Of a stretch of 5,874 nucleotides of DNA, positions 1-5,682 are shown one piece after another; the stretch's first letter is position 1, and every line of letters begins with the position of its first letter. The notes under the pieces are model-generated. The model worked only from the letters and a program-made list of their open reading frames with translations. It searched no databases and had not been told where the DNA came from. The DNA comes from Acidobacteriaceae bacterium (GTDB taxonomy: Bacteria; Acidobacteriota; Terriglobia; Terriglobales; Acidobacteriaceae), in NCBI GenBank assembly GCA_003151875.1, contig PLYW01000033.1, positions 1 to 5,874 on the forward strand, read 5' to 3'. Made by a program: the position numbers and the translations under genes.

Positions 1-1
1 C

Positions 2-202
2 ATCACCCAAGCGAGTGATTATAACAAGGTAGGTTGCCCAATGTGCAAGTGGGACGCCAGAATCGGCGAAGAATCTTTGCTGGCGGGCGAATTCGAGGAG
101 TGGCACTTCGCTAAAGAAATTGCTCGGAGCCGCATAAAACAAGCATTCAGGCGCTTCCCGAATCGGGAATCGTGGCGCGGTGTCGGCAAGAAAAAAAACT
201 AA
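2..202 (+). CDS. 3' end of an unidentified gene, cut by the left edge; CPMC motif
   Basis: The frame is open from the first complete codon to a TAA at 200-202, giving 66 residues with no upstream stop, so this is probably the tail of a longer protein. I do not recognise the family. Visible features are a C-P-M-C pair at residues 12-15 of the fragment, which could be half of a zinc-binding knuckle, then a charged, probably helical stretch and a basic, lysine-rich C-terminus coded across a run of eight A (191-198). An alternative is a separate 53-residue protein starting at ATG 41: a Shine-Dalgarno-like AAGGTAGG (26-33) sits 7 nt before it. I slightly favour the longer reading because the CPMC pair straddles that ATG. 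It converges on the small membrane-protein gene with only 40 bp between the stop codons, and I see no clear terminator there. Confidence 0.45.
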   Translation: MTQASDYNKVGCPMCKWDARIGEESLLAGEFEEWHFAKEIARSRIKQAFRRFPNRESWRGVGKKKN

Positions 203-242
203 ATAATCCGGCTGTGAGCGGACGCCGAACAGGGGTAGTATC

Positions 243-470
243 TCAGTTTGAATTTCTCGAATAGGCCGCACGGAACGCGAGGTAAAACCCCACGGAAAAG
301 ATCAAGAACACTGGAATCGGTATAACGATAATCTCCAAGGACTTCGGTAAACTCACTCCCCATATCCGATCCGATGCGAAGCCCAGCGCCACCACTATTG
401 TCACCATCCAGCCGAACGCAGCTCCCACCGCGAGGCAGCCACCCAATACGGCTTTAGCATAGCGTTTCAT
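243..470 (-). CDS. Small two-helix membrane protein, unknown function
   Basis: This is a 75-residue protein whose family I do not recognise. Two strongly hydrophobic stretches, about residues 8-31 and 46-68, suggest two transmembrane helices joined by a short polar loop (around DRIWG and PKS). Basic residues at the N-terminus (MKRYAK) and near the C-terminus (RAAYSR) suggest that both ends are cytoplasmic by the positive-inside rule. The ATG at 468-470 overlaps the TGA stop of the transposase relic (467-469) as ATGA, and only a weak purine-rich stretch (AGAGAAAG) precedes it. Expression may therefore depend on read-through transcription from upstream, or on translational coupling. The hydrophobic pattern is unlike that of a random shadow frame and no longer frame competes, so I treat it as a probable real gene. 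Confidence 0.55.
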   Translation of the reverse strand: MKRYAKAVLGGCLAVGAAFGWMVTIVVALGFASDRIWGVSLPKSLEIIVIPIPVFLIFSVGFYLAFRAAYSRNSN

Positions 471-661
471 GCACTTTCTCTTTTCTTGTACGAGCCACGC
501 TTCGTCGAGCGGAAAGCGTCGTCGGCCAGCATCGCAATTTCTTCAAGTGACCATACATGATCAGAGATGCCAGCGGTCATCGCTCGCGTAATTCGCAAAG
601 TCTTGTGGACTCTGGCGAAATTGTAGTTCATGAAGTGAAGCGCGACCCGAACAGGCAGTTG
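467..661 (-). pseudogene. C-terminal relic of a DDE transposase, IS1-like group
   Basis: Directly after the TAG of the synthase-like gene the same frame stays open for 64 codons to a TGA at 467-469. The product contains ALHFMNYNFARVHKTLR, then ITRAMTAGISDHVWSLEEIA, and ends with a basic KRGSYKKRE tail. I recognise this as the C-terminal signature of a widespread group of transposases usually labelled IS1 family, whose consensus runs roughly HFM-YNF-R-HKTLR-TPAM-AG--DHVWSLEEI (from memory, not searched). Here the usual TPAM reads TRAM. The N-terminal DNA-binding part and the catalytic core are absent, so it cannot be active. The only internal ATG (629-631) would give 54 residues and has no good ribosome site. 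No inverted terminal repeat or target duplication could be identified. The family name is less certain than the transposase call. Confidence 0.75.
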
Positions 662-677
662 CTAGTTGCTAATTGCT
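657..677. repeat. Three tandem 7-bp units at the synthase/transposase-relic junction
   Basis: On the plus strand the units are AGTTGCT, AGTTGCT and AATTGCT, the third with one mismatch. The block covers the last codons and the TAG stop (662-664) of the synthase-like gene and the first base or two codons of the transposase relic. Seven is not a multiple of three, so gain or loss of one unit would move the C-terminal frame and remove or create the stop. It may mark the recombination joint, but it is short enough to be chance slippage. Confidence 0.6.
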
Positions 678-3082
678 GGCTGCTTCTTGAACGTGCGCAG
701 CAACAGCATGGCCAGCACATACGCTACTGCGCCGCAGGCCAGCGTGACATTCAATCCGAACTGGATGGCAATCACCATGGCCAGCACTGAACCCAACACG
801 CTCGACGCAGCATTCATGGCCCATGCCCATTCCACCGCGCCGTGTTTGGCCGTGGAATTCCGCAGGTGAGAATCCTGCGACGACAAGGCGCGCAGGCCAC
901 TGGGGAACGGCATGCCCATGGCGAAGCCCGGCGGGATCAGCAGCGCCGCGCTTAGCATGAGCTTTACCACGAAGGGAAGCCCCACCAGCGCCTCCAGCAG
1001 ATGTGGCAGAGCGAATAAATAGATCACCAGCGCCGCCACGATGAATGCCATCGCCGACGCGACTCGAACCGGCTCGTGGAACCATCGCCGCGAGAGCACG
1101 CTTCCCAATCCGCTGGAAAGCAGCATGAGGAATATCACTACCGTAAGAGCGTAGGTTGGATTCCCCAGAAACAAAACGAAGCGCTGAATGAACGCGATCT
1201 CCACCAGGATGTATCCCAATCCGATGGCGATGAAATACAACAGGCGAACGCTGCGGCCACTTCGCGCCTGCGGCGACAACAGCAGCGGAAGCACGAGAAA
1301 ACCGATGACGGCGGCGACCGATATGACCAGCACCAGCCCCAGGATCGCGATCCCCAGGTTCACCTTCCAATCGATGCCGCCGCGGTCCTGGCCGCGGAAC
1401 ACCTGCCCCGGCTTCAGAGTGAAGAAGAAGAACGGCGCGTTATCGGTGACCGGCGAAACGTTAAACGCGTAATGCGCGGAGAAGCCACGTGCGTCCTGGC
1501 TGCGAATCAAGCCGGCGAACGCGGGATGTGCCATGCCCGGAGTGGCAGCGGTAGCGGGCAGGTAGAGCACGTGCAGGTTCAGGTTCGAATCTGCGGGGGT
1601 TGCGCCCTGGATGTGGTTCAGCACGGCCTGCTGCTCTTGCAAGGTAAAGGGCGACTTCTTCGCCAGCACCAGCACGGGACGCCCATCCACATTCAACTCG
1701 CCGTCGCTGATCACGATGAAATTCTGCGTGCTGTCGCGTACGCCGAGTTGACGCAGCGCTTCCATGGCCTGCGAAACCACCCGCAGGGCCTCGCGGGGCC
1801 GGGTAAATTCCCAGCGCGTGATGGCGACCATCCCGTCCGGCTTCAAGTGCTCGAAGTATTCGCGGAAGGCCTCCACGGTGTACAGGTTGTTTTCGCTGAG
1901 GGCAAACGCCCCGGCCGCGGTGGAAGCCCAGGTGTCAACCAGAGTCATCTGCACCACATCGTACCGATCACCGCTGTTGCGCACGAAGGAGCGCCCATCG
2001 CTGACGTGCATGTGCACCTCGGGAATCTGGTAGAGGTGGTGAGCGTAATCAGCGAATGTCCCGCGCATGATGTCGGTGGCAATGATGGGATTGATCTCGA
2101 TGCCGGTGACGTTCGGGCTGCCGTTGGCGACGGCGCGCAGCACATCCACTCCGCCGCCAGGACCGACGATGGCGAAGTCTCCGCGCGGACGCAGTACGTT
2201 GGCCATCGAGGATGCCGCCGACATCAGATTGCGACGGTAAGCCTCATCCCAGTGATAGGGATCGGAGTTCATGATGTAGGTGCTGGCGTCGGCGTCGATG
2301 ACGATCGCCTTGGCGTCTCCCCACCTGTCCACCTCCACGCGCGAGAGCGCATTCCACCTGGCGTAGAGCGGCGTCTCGCGCTTCATGCCCTTGGCATAAA
2401 CGATGTCAATCAGTTTGCCGCGAAAGTTCGCCACGATCAGCACCAGCAACGCCAGCGCGAGGCCCGCTGGAATGCGGCGGCTTCGCGAATTGCCCCAAGC
2501 CACGCCTGCCGACGCGACTGCCACCGCCGCAAACAAGATGGTGTTGGGACCGCCGATAACGTTCAGCAGCGGCACCAGCGCCAGGCAGGCCAGCGATCCC
2601 CCCAGCAGGTCGGCCCCATAGAGCTGGGTAATCCGTGCCGGATGGCGCGCAAAGACGAGCGAAAACAACAGTCCCGTGATGAAAAAAGGAACGGCCGAAG
2701 CCAGGTAGAGCGCCGAAAGGTGACGGAAGTTCGACCAGTCGAGGTGCAGCGACACCTGGCTATGCAGAACGATCTCCAGCACGGCAAGGATGACCACGGC
2801 ATTGGCCGCACACAGCCATGCGCCCAGTTGTCCCACGCTCCAGCGTTCCAGCCATTGCCGCCGCAGATAAGCGAAGACCGCGCCTGCGCCCAGTCCGAGC
2901 AGCGCAATCGAGATGGCCAGAAAAGCGAAGTGGTAGAAGAGCACGACGGAGAAAAGGCGAGTGAGGCCCAATTCCAGCAGCAAGGCCGAGAAGCTCATCA
3001 GCCCGATCGCCACAGCCGCGCCGCGAGGCGAGACCGCAGCCGCCGCTTCGACCGGGGTGGCTGGTTCAGTTGTTCCTATCAT
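662..3082 (-). CDS. Fused MFS/spermidine-synthase-like integral membrane protein
   Basis: The 806-residue product has three parts. Residues about 20-220 hold six or seven hydrophobic helices, starting with a LLLELGLTRLFSV motif typical of the membrane-fused spermidine synthase group. Residues about 245-480 form a Rossmann-type aminopropyltransferase/methyltransferase domain, with nucleotide-binding loop VGPGGGVDVL (306-315), the acidic residue in GIEINP (E329), DGRSF (D362) and YDVVQMTLVDTW (D383). Residues about 570-796 hold around seven more helices, with GNPTYALTV, GFAMGMPFPSG and WAWAMNAASSVLGS. In soluble SpeE the catalytic loop reads roughly D-[ST]-x-D-P; here it is TLVDTW, with no DP, so the substrate may not be putrescine. 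I chose ATG 3082; a TTG six bases upstream (3088) is the first possible start before an in-frame TAA. Neither has a clear Shine-Dalgarno. Full length and intact; the C-terminus lies in the 7-bp repeat. Confidence 0.88.
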   Translation of the reverse strand: MIGTTEPATPVEAAAAVSPRGAAVAIGLMSFSALLLELGLTRLFSVVLFYHFAFLAISIALLGLGAGAVFAYLRRQWLERWSVGQLGAWLCAANAVVILAVLEIVLHSQVSLHLDWSNFRHLSALYLASAVPFFITGLLFSLVFARHPARITQLYGADLLGGSLACLALVPLLNVIGGPNTILFAAVAVASAGVAWGNSRSRRIPAGLALALLVLIVANFRGKLIDIVYAKGMKRETPLYARWNALSRVEVDRWGDAKAIVIDADASTYIMNSDPYHWDEAYRRNLMSAASSMANVLRPRGDFAIVGPGGGVDVLRAVANGSPNVTGIEINPIIATDIMRGTFADYAHHLYQIPEVHMHVSDGRSFVRNSGDRYDVVQMTLVDTWASTAAGAFALSENNLYTVEAFREYFEHLKPDGMVAITRWEFTRPREALRVVSQAMEALRQLGVRDSTQNFIVISDGELNVDGRPVLVLAKKSPFTLQEQQAVLNHIQGATPADSNLNLHVLYLPATAATPGMAHPAFAGLIRSQDARGFSAHYAFNVSPVTDNAPFFFFTLKPGQVFRGQDRGGIDWKVNLGIAILGLVLVISVAAVIGFLVLPLLLSPQARSGRSVRLLYFIAIGLGYILVEIAFIQRFVLFLGNPTYALTVVIFLMLLSSGLGSVLSRRWFHEPVRVASAMAFIVAALVIYLFALPHLLEALVGLPFVVKLMLSAALLIPPGFAMGMPFPSGLRALSSQDSHLRNSTAKHGAVEWAWAMNAASSVLGSVLAMVIAIQFGLNVTLACGAVAYVLAMLLLRTFKKQPAISN

Positions 3083-3099
3083 GAACAATTGAGGTTACT

Positions 3100-3120
3100 A
3101 CGAATGGCGCTTGCATTCGT
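3100..3120. promoter_or_regulatory. Perfect 7-bp inverted repeat with 7-nt spacer, possible operator
   Basis: ACGAATG (3100-3106) and CATTCGT (3114-3120) are exact reverse complements around GCGCTTG. The site ends 18 bp upstream of the synthase-like ATG. That position fits either a repressor site overlapping its promoter or a small hairpin in its leader. No regulator family is implied by the sequence, and a 7-bp inverted repeat can occur by chance. Confidence 0.35.
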
Positions 3121-3292
3121 CGCCCGGAAGTGGGACGCTTTCCCCAGGAACTAATCAAGGCAAAAGCAGGGAACGCTTCCGGTTTGCCGAGCTGTTGACG
3201 CAAGCCAGGAACCTTACATGTCACAGACAAATGCTGGCGCGTTGCGCTAGACTTTGCAGGCAGCCAGATCTGTACCGATTCTGATGGCCGAC

Positions 3293-3298
3293 GGAGGA
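3293..3298 (+). promoter_or_regulatory. Shine-Dalgarno that decides the start of the envelope-protein gene
   Basis: GGAGGA lies 6 nt before the ATG at 3305, a near-ideal match and spacing. The alternative starts in the same frame, TTG 3254 and ATG 3284, have no comparable site, and using them would place a long hydrophilic stretch before the signal peptide. Confidence 0.8.
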
Positions 3299-3304
3299 TG
3301 GCTC

Positions 3305-4978
3305 ATGTCTTGTCGTATGGCAGCAGCTCCCCAACGAGTTCTTGCAAGGTTTCTCACAACCGCGTTCGCGGTGGCTTTACTGGCTGTCTGCGCCACGGCG
3401 CAGAACGCGCCTCAGCCAAGAGATGAGATCTTCGGTGGATATTCCTGGCTAGCGCCGAATGGATGGGGTGATCTCGACTATAAGATCGACAACCTTGCAA
3501 AAGGCTTCGCCGCTTCCAACACTTATTACTTTTGTGCCAAGTGTAATCTTGGCGTCTTGATGGACGGCAGCGGCCATTTTAATGGACCCACCACACCCGG
3601 GAATCCTTTTACTGCAAACGACAAGACCAGCGTCGGCTATGCCCTGTTCGGGCTCCAGTACAAGTACCACACCAGATCCTTGTCGCCGTTTTTCCGTGGA
3701 TTCGTGGGAACGGCAAATATATCTCCTGATTGCTGCCATGACACGGAGTGGAGTTTCGCAGCGGGCGGCGGCGGCGGACTCGATCTGGGAGTGAAGCCGC
3801 GGTTCTCCATTCGCCTGATTCAGGCCGACTATATTTATTCAAACTACAGTCACATATTCGTAAGCACCCACCCGACCCAATGGAACAGTGTCCGTCTGGC
3901 GACCGGCGTAGTCTTCAACCTCGGCAGCTGCGCCGCACCAACACCGGTTTCCTGTACCGCGTCAGCAGCGCCCACGGAAGTTTGGGTAGGCGACCCGGTG
4001 ACGCTCAGCACTACCGCCGCGAACCTTAACCCGAAACACACAGCAAGCTATGGCTGGACCACAAGCGGTGGCAAACTTTCGGGCAATGCCGCCCAAACCG
4101 TCACAGTCGATACGACCGGTATGGCGGCGGGCAGCTACACAGCCAAGGCGACCATCGCCGATCCGAAAATGAAGAAGAACGGCTTGGCCACGTGCGCGAC
4201 GCCTTTCACAGTGAAGGAGCGTCCGATACCGCCAATGCATCCGCCCGTGGTGAGTTGCTCCGTCAGTCCGATGAACGTGAAGGCCGGTGAGACCGTCACC
4301 ATCGCAGCCACAGCGAGCAGTCCCGATAACGCGGAAATCACAGGCTACTCGTATCAAGCCACCGCCGGCAGCATCAACGGGAGCGGTGCGACGGCCACGC
4401 TGAACACCGCCGGGATTGCTTCTTCCGGCACCGTTACCATCTCCGTCACTGCCACCGATGCCCGACAACTCACGGGCAAAGGAAGCTGTCCGGTCGAAGT
4501 CAATGTGCCACCCCCGGTCAGCCCCCGGACCCCCATCGAGTTCATACCGCGGCCCCATGAGCGGTACATACCGTGGCGGGTCGATAACGTGGCCAAGGCG
4601 ATTCTCGACGATGACGCCAGCGCCCTGAAGAACGATCCTGGCGCGAAACTGGTGATCGTTGGTTACGCTGACGGCGAGGAGCCGCCCAAGGTGGGCAAAG
4701 GCAAGAAGGCCGAGCCCATGAATCTGGCGGCACAGCGCGCCGTTAATGCAAAGGCATACCTGGTAGCGGCTCCGCCCAATGGGCAGGGCGTCGATCCCAG
4801 CCGTATCGAGGTGCGGACCGGTGCCGGCAAACAGCACTTGGCTGACATCTTCTGGGTGCCTCAGGGCGCGGACGTCAGCAGCTCGACTCTGCTGCAATCC
4901 ACCGTGCCGGTGGACGAGACCAAGGTGAAGCCGAGCAACAACGCGTACCCGAAACCGAAACCAGCGAAACACCGATAA
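3305..4978 (+). CDS. Secreted outer-membrane beta-barrel/Ig-like/OmpA-domain protein
   Basis: This 557-residue protein probably anchors the outer membrane to peptidoglycan. Residues 1-32 form a signal peptide (basic start, hydrophobic core, likely cut after the ATA of CATAQ). Residues about 40-207 look like a small beta-barrel: alternating aromatic strands, a glycine-rich turn (GGGGG) before LDLGVKPRFSIRLIQADYIY, and a closing strand ending VVFNLG. Two Ig-like modules follow, about 213-305 and 314-401, each with a cysteine near its start and another near its end (C217/C297 and C318/C395), suggesting internal disulfides. Residues about 423-523 are an OmpA C-terminal domain; D456 (GYADG) and R478 (AAQRA) match the pair that holds diaminopimelate in the family. 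The tail is Lys/Pro-rich. The barrel has its own CAKC (77-80) and adjacent CC (143-144). The start is fixed by the Shine-Dalgarno at 3293-3298. The gene appears monocistronic, with a hairpin 16 bp after the stop. Confidence 0.87.
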   Translation: MSCRMAAAPQRVLARFLTTAFAVALLAVCATAQNAPQPRDEIFGGYSWLAPNGWGDLDYKIDNLAKGFAASNTYYFCAKCNLGVLMDGSGHFNGPTTPGNPFTANDKTSVGYALFGLQYKYHTRSLSPFFRGFVGTANISPDCCHDTEWSFAAGGGGGLDLGVKPRFSIRLIQADYIYSNYSHIFVSTHPTQWNSVRLATGVVFNLGSCAAPTPVSCTASAAPTEVWVGDPVTLSTTAANLNPKHTASYGWTTSGGKLSGNAAQTVTVDTTGMAAGSYTAKATIADPKMKKNGLATCATPFTVKERPIPPMHPPVVSCSVSPMNVKAGETVTIAATASSPDNAEITGYSYQATAGSINGSGATATLNTAGIASSGTVTISVTATDARQLTGKGSCPVEVNVPPPVSPRTPIEFIPRPHERYIPWRVDNVAKAILDDDASALKNDPGAKLVIVGYADGEEPPKVGKGKKAEPMNLAAQRAVNAKAYLVAAPPNGQGVDPSRIEVRTGAGKQHLADIFWVPQGADVSSSTLLQSTVPVDETKVKPSNNAYPKPKPAKHR

Positions 4979-4994
4979 CCACGGAACGACAACA

Positions 4995-5030
4995 GACCGC
5001 CTTACGCCGCGAAAGCGGCGTAAGGCGGTC
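4995..5030. terminator. Perfect 16-bp hairpin with GAAA loop between convergent genes
   Basis: GACCGCCTTACGCCGC (4995-5010) pairs without mismatch with 5015-5030 around a GAAA loop, a stable GNRA type on the plus strand. It starts 16 bp after the stop of the envelope-protein gene and lies 78 bp beyond the stop of the JAMM gene on the other strand, so it could end transcription from both sides. There is no clear U-run after it on either strand (only TTACCATTTT on plus), so it is not a textbook intrinsic terminator. It could also protect the mRNA 3' end or be a member of a dispersed repeat family. Confidence 0.6.
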
Positions 5031-5050
5031 GCCGTTACCATTTTGGTTGA

Positions 5051-5099
5051 GAACCATGAAGAACCGGCGTCCCCGCCGCTCGCAACGTCGCCATGGTTC
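5051..5099. repeat. Inverted repeat with a nested small hairpin, 3' of the JAMM gene
   Basis: GAACCATG (5051-5058) and CATGGTTC (5092-5099) are exact reverse complements separated by 33 nt. Inside, CGGCG (5065-5069) and CGCCG (5074-5078) can pair around TCCC. On the minus strand this begins about 10 nt after the JAMM stop codon, so it may help end or stabilise that transcript. No U-run follows, and the long loop makes the outer stem weak. Confidence 0.3.
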
Positions 5100-5108
5100 G
5101 CGACCAGC

Positions 5109-5543
5109 CTACGGCTCGGTCAGCAACTCTTCCTCCACAAAGGCCTTGTCTTCCACGGTGCTGCCGGCGAGAGCGAACGAGCGAGTAAGTTGAGCTTTGC
5201 CAGCCTCTACGCTGGTAATGACGTAGGAGCAGCCCAACCAATACGCCTGCTCCAGGTCGGTCCGCGACCAGTACGCAGGATGATCGGGATGCGAGTGATA
5301 AAAGCCGATGATGTCGAGCCCGCGGGTTCGCGCGTCACGCTGAATACGCACCACTTCCACCGGATCAATTTCATAGCGATCGCTTGCAGAGTCGGTCCGC
5401 GTGTTGCGGCAGCGCACGCTCGCGCTCACGATGCGAGCGTCACCCTCGACCCTGCCCAATAGCGCGCCACAGCATTCGTACGGATACGTTTCTTCGCCGT
5501 GGCGGCGAATCTCGTCGTAGATGAACTGGCGGAGTCTCAGCAT
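5109..5543 (-). CDS. JAMM/MPN-family (Mov34/JAB) zinc metalloprotease, M67-type
   Basis: The 144-residue protein carries the full JAMM zinc-protease signature: E23 (YPYECCG), H83 and H85 in HSHP, S93 and D96 in SRTD, with the standard spacing HxHP-x6-S-x2-D. Length and the opening (LRQFIYDEIRRHGEETYPYECCGALLG style) match single-domain bacterial members. Characterised relatives (Mec+ of actinobacteria, QbsD) cleave residues from the C-terminus of ThiS/MoaD-like sulfur carriers, and archaeal ones remove ubiquitin-like modifiers; a similar cytoplasmic role is inferred here. I chose ATG 5543 because AAGGCGG lies 7 nt upstream. The frame extends to an ATG at 5612, but that adds 23 charged residues not expected in the family. 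No signal peptide is seen. No carrier, E1-like or cysteine-synthase gene is visible beside it, so its substrate cannot be read from context. Confidence 0.9.
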   Translation of the reverse strand: MLRLRQFIYDEIRRHGEETYPYECCGALLGRVEGDARIVSASVRCRNTRTDSASDRYEIDPVEVVRIQRDARTRGLDIIGFYHSHPDHPAYWSRTDLEQAYWLGCSYVITSVEAGKAQLTRSFALAGSTVEDKAFVEEELLTEP

Positions 5544-5550
5544 GTCTTCG

Positions 5551-5557
5551 CCGCCTT
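5551..5557 (-). promoter_or_regulatory. Shine-Dalgarno deciding the JAMM gene start
   Basis: On the minus strand this reads AAGGCGG, one mismatch from AAGGAGG, and sits 7 nt before ATG 5543. It supports the 144-residue form over the 167-residue reading from ATG 5612. Confidence 0.7.
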
Positions 5558-5578
5558 TTCTATCACGTTCAGGGGCAA

Positions 5579-5590
5579 TTTCCCGGGAAA
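5579..5590. promoter_or_regulatory. Perfect 12-bp palindrome upstream of the JAMM gene
   Basis: TTTCCCGGGAAA is self-complementary and lies 36-47 bp before the JAMM start codon, a typical place for a dimeric regulator to bind. The regulator is unknown, and a palindrome of this length may be chance. Confidence 0.3.
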
Positions 5591-5665
5591 ACCTTCTGCG
5601 CTCGTGGCGCAACGACTGGTTAGGTTTGTGATTCTGGCCTCAACGCAGGTTGCCGTGTCCCCGTG

Positions 5666-5682
5666 CAGTGTGCGACAGTGTG
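5666..5682. repeat. Two CAGTGTG heptamers one helical turn apart
   Basis: CAGTGTG occurs at 5666-5672 and 5676-5682, start to start 10 bp, so both copies face the same side of the helix. A near copy, AAGTGTG, lies at 5708-5714, 32 bp on, close to three turns. The arrangement could be tandem half-sites for a regulator of either divergent gene, or chance. Confidence 0.3.

Larger units (their letters stand above)
3083..3304. promoter_or_regulatory. Divergent intergenic region, 222 bp, presumed promoters for both flanking genes
   Basis: The synthase-like gene reads leftward and the envelope-protein gene rightward from this gap, so both promoters should lie here. I could not identify a convincing -35/-10 pair in either direction. 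A TTGACG at 3194-3199 resembles a -35 box toward the envelope gene, but nothing like TATAAT follows at 16-18 bp. The clearest structure is the inverted repeat at 3100-3120, listed separately. No coding frame or RNA gene was recognised. Confidence 0.5.

Noticed and set aside
467..664. Translational read-through of the synthase TAG to make a fusion with the 64-residue extension
   Set aside because: The extension is a transposase tail with no relation to the synthase and is best explained as an insertion relic. TAG-CAA-CTG only partly resembles a known leaky context, and that context is not bacterial.
1076..3154. 692-codon open frame on the plus strand opposite the synthase-like gene
   Set aside because: Its codons are in exact register with the sense codons, so a stop needs sense TTA, CTA or TCA, which are rare in high-GC genes. 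The product is rich in His, Gln, Arg and Asp with no domain, while the opposite strand has clear family motifs.
3254..3304. Longer start (TTG 3254 or ATG 3284) for the envelope protein
   Set aside because: There is no ribosome site at either, while GGAGGA is ideally placed for ATG 3305.
3377..3394. Lipoprotein signal in the envelope protein (LAVC before ATAQ)
   Set aside because: The residue before Cys is Val, not Gly, Ala or Ser, and a normal signal peptidase I site (ATA before Q) follows.
3962..5041. 359-codon open frame on the minus strand opposite the envelope-protein gene
   Set aside because: It has the same codon-register effect, an Arg/Gly/His-rich product and no recognisable motif. 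The sense strand encodes signal peptide, barrel and OmpA domain.
5544..5612. N-terminal extension of the JAMM protein to ATG 5612
   Set aside because: The extra 23 residues are Arg/Glu-rich and atypical for the family, and the Shine-Dalgarno AAGGCGG is correctly spaced for ATG 5543 instead.
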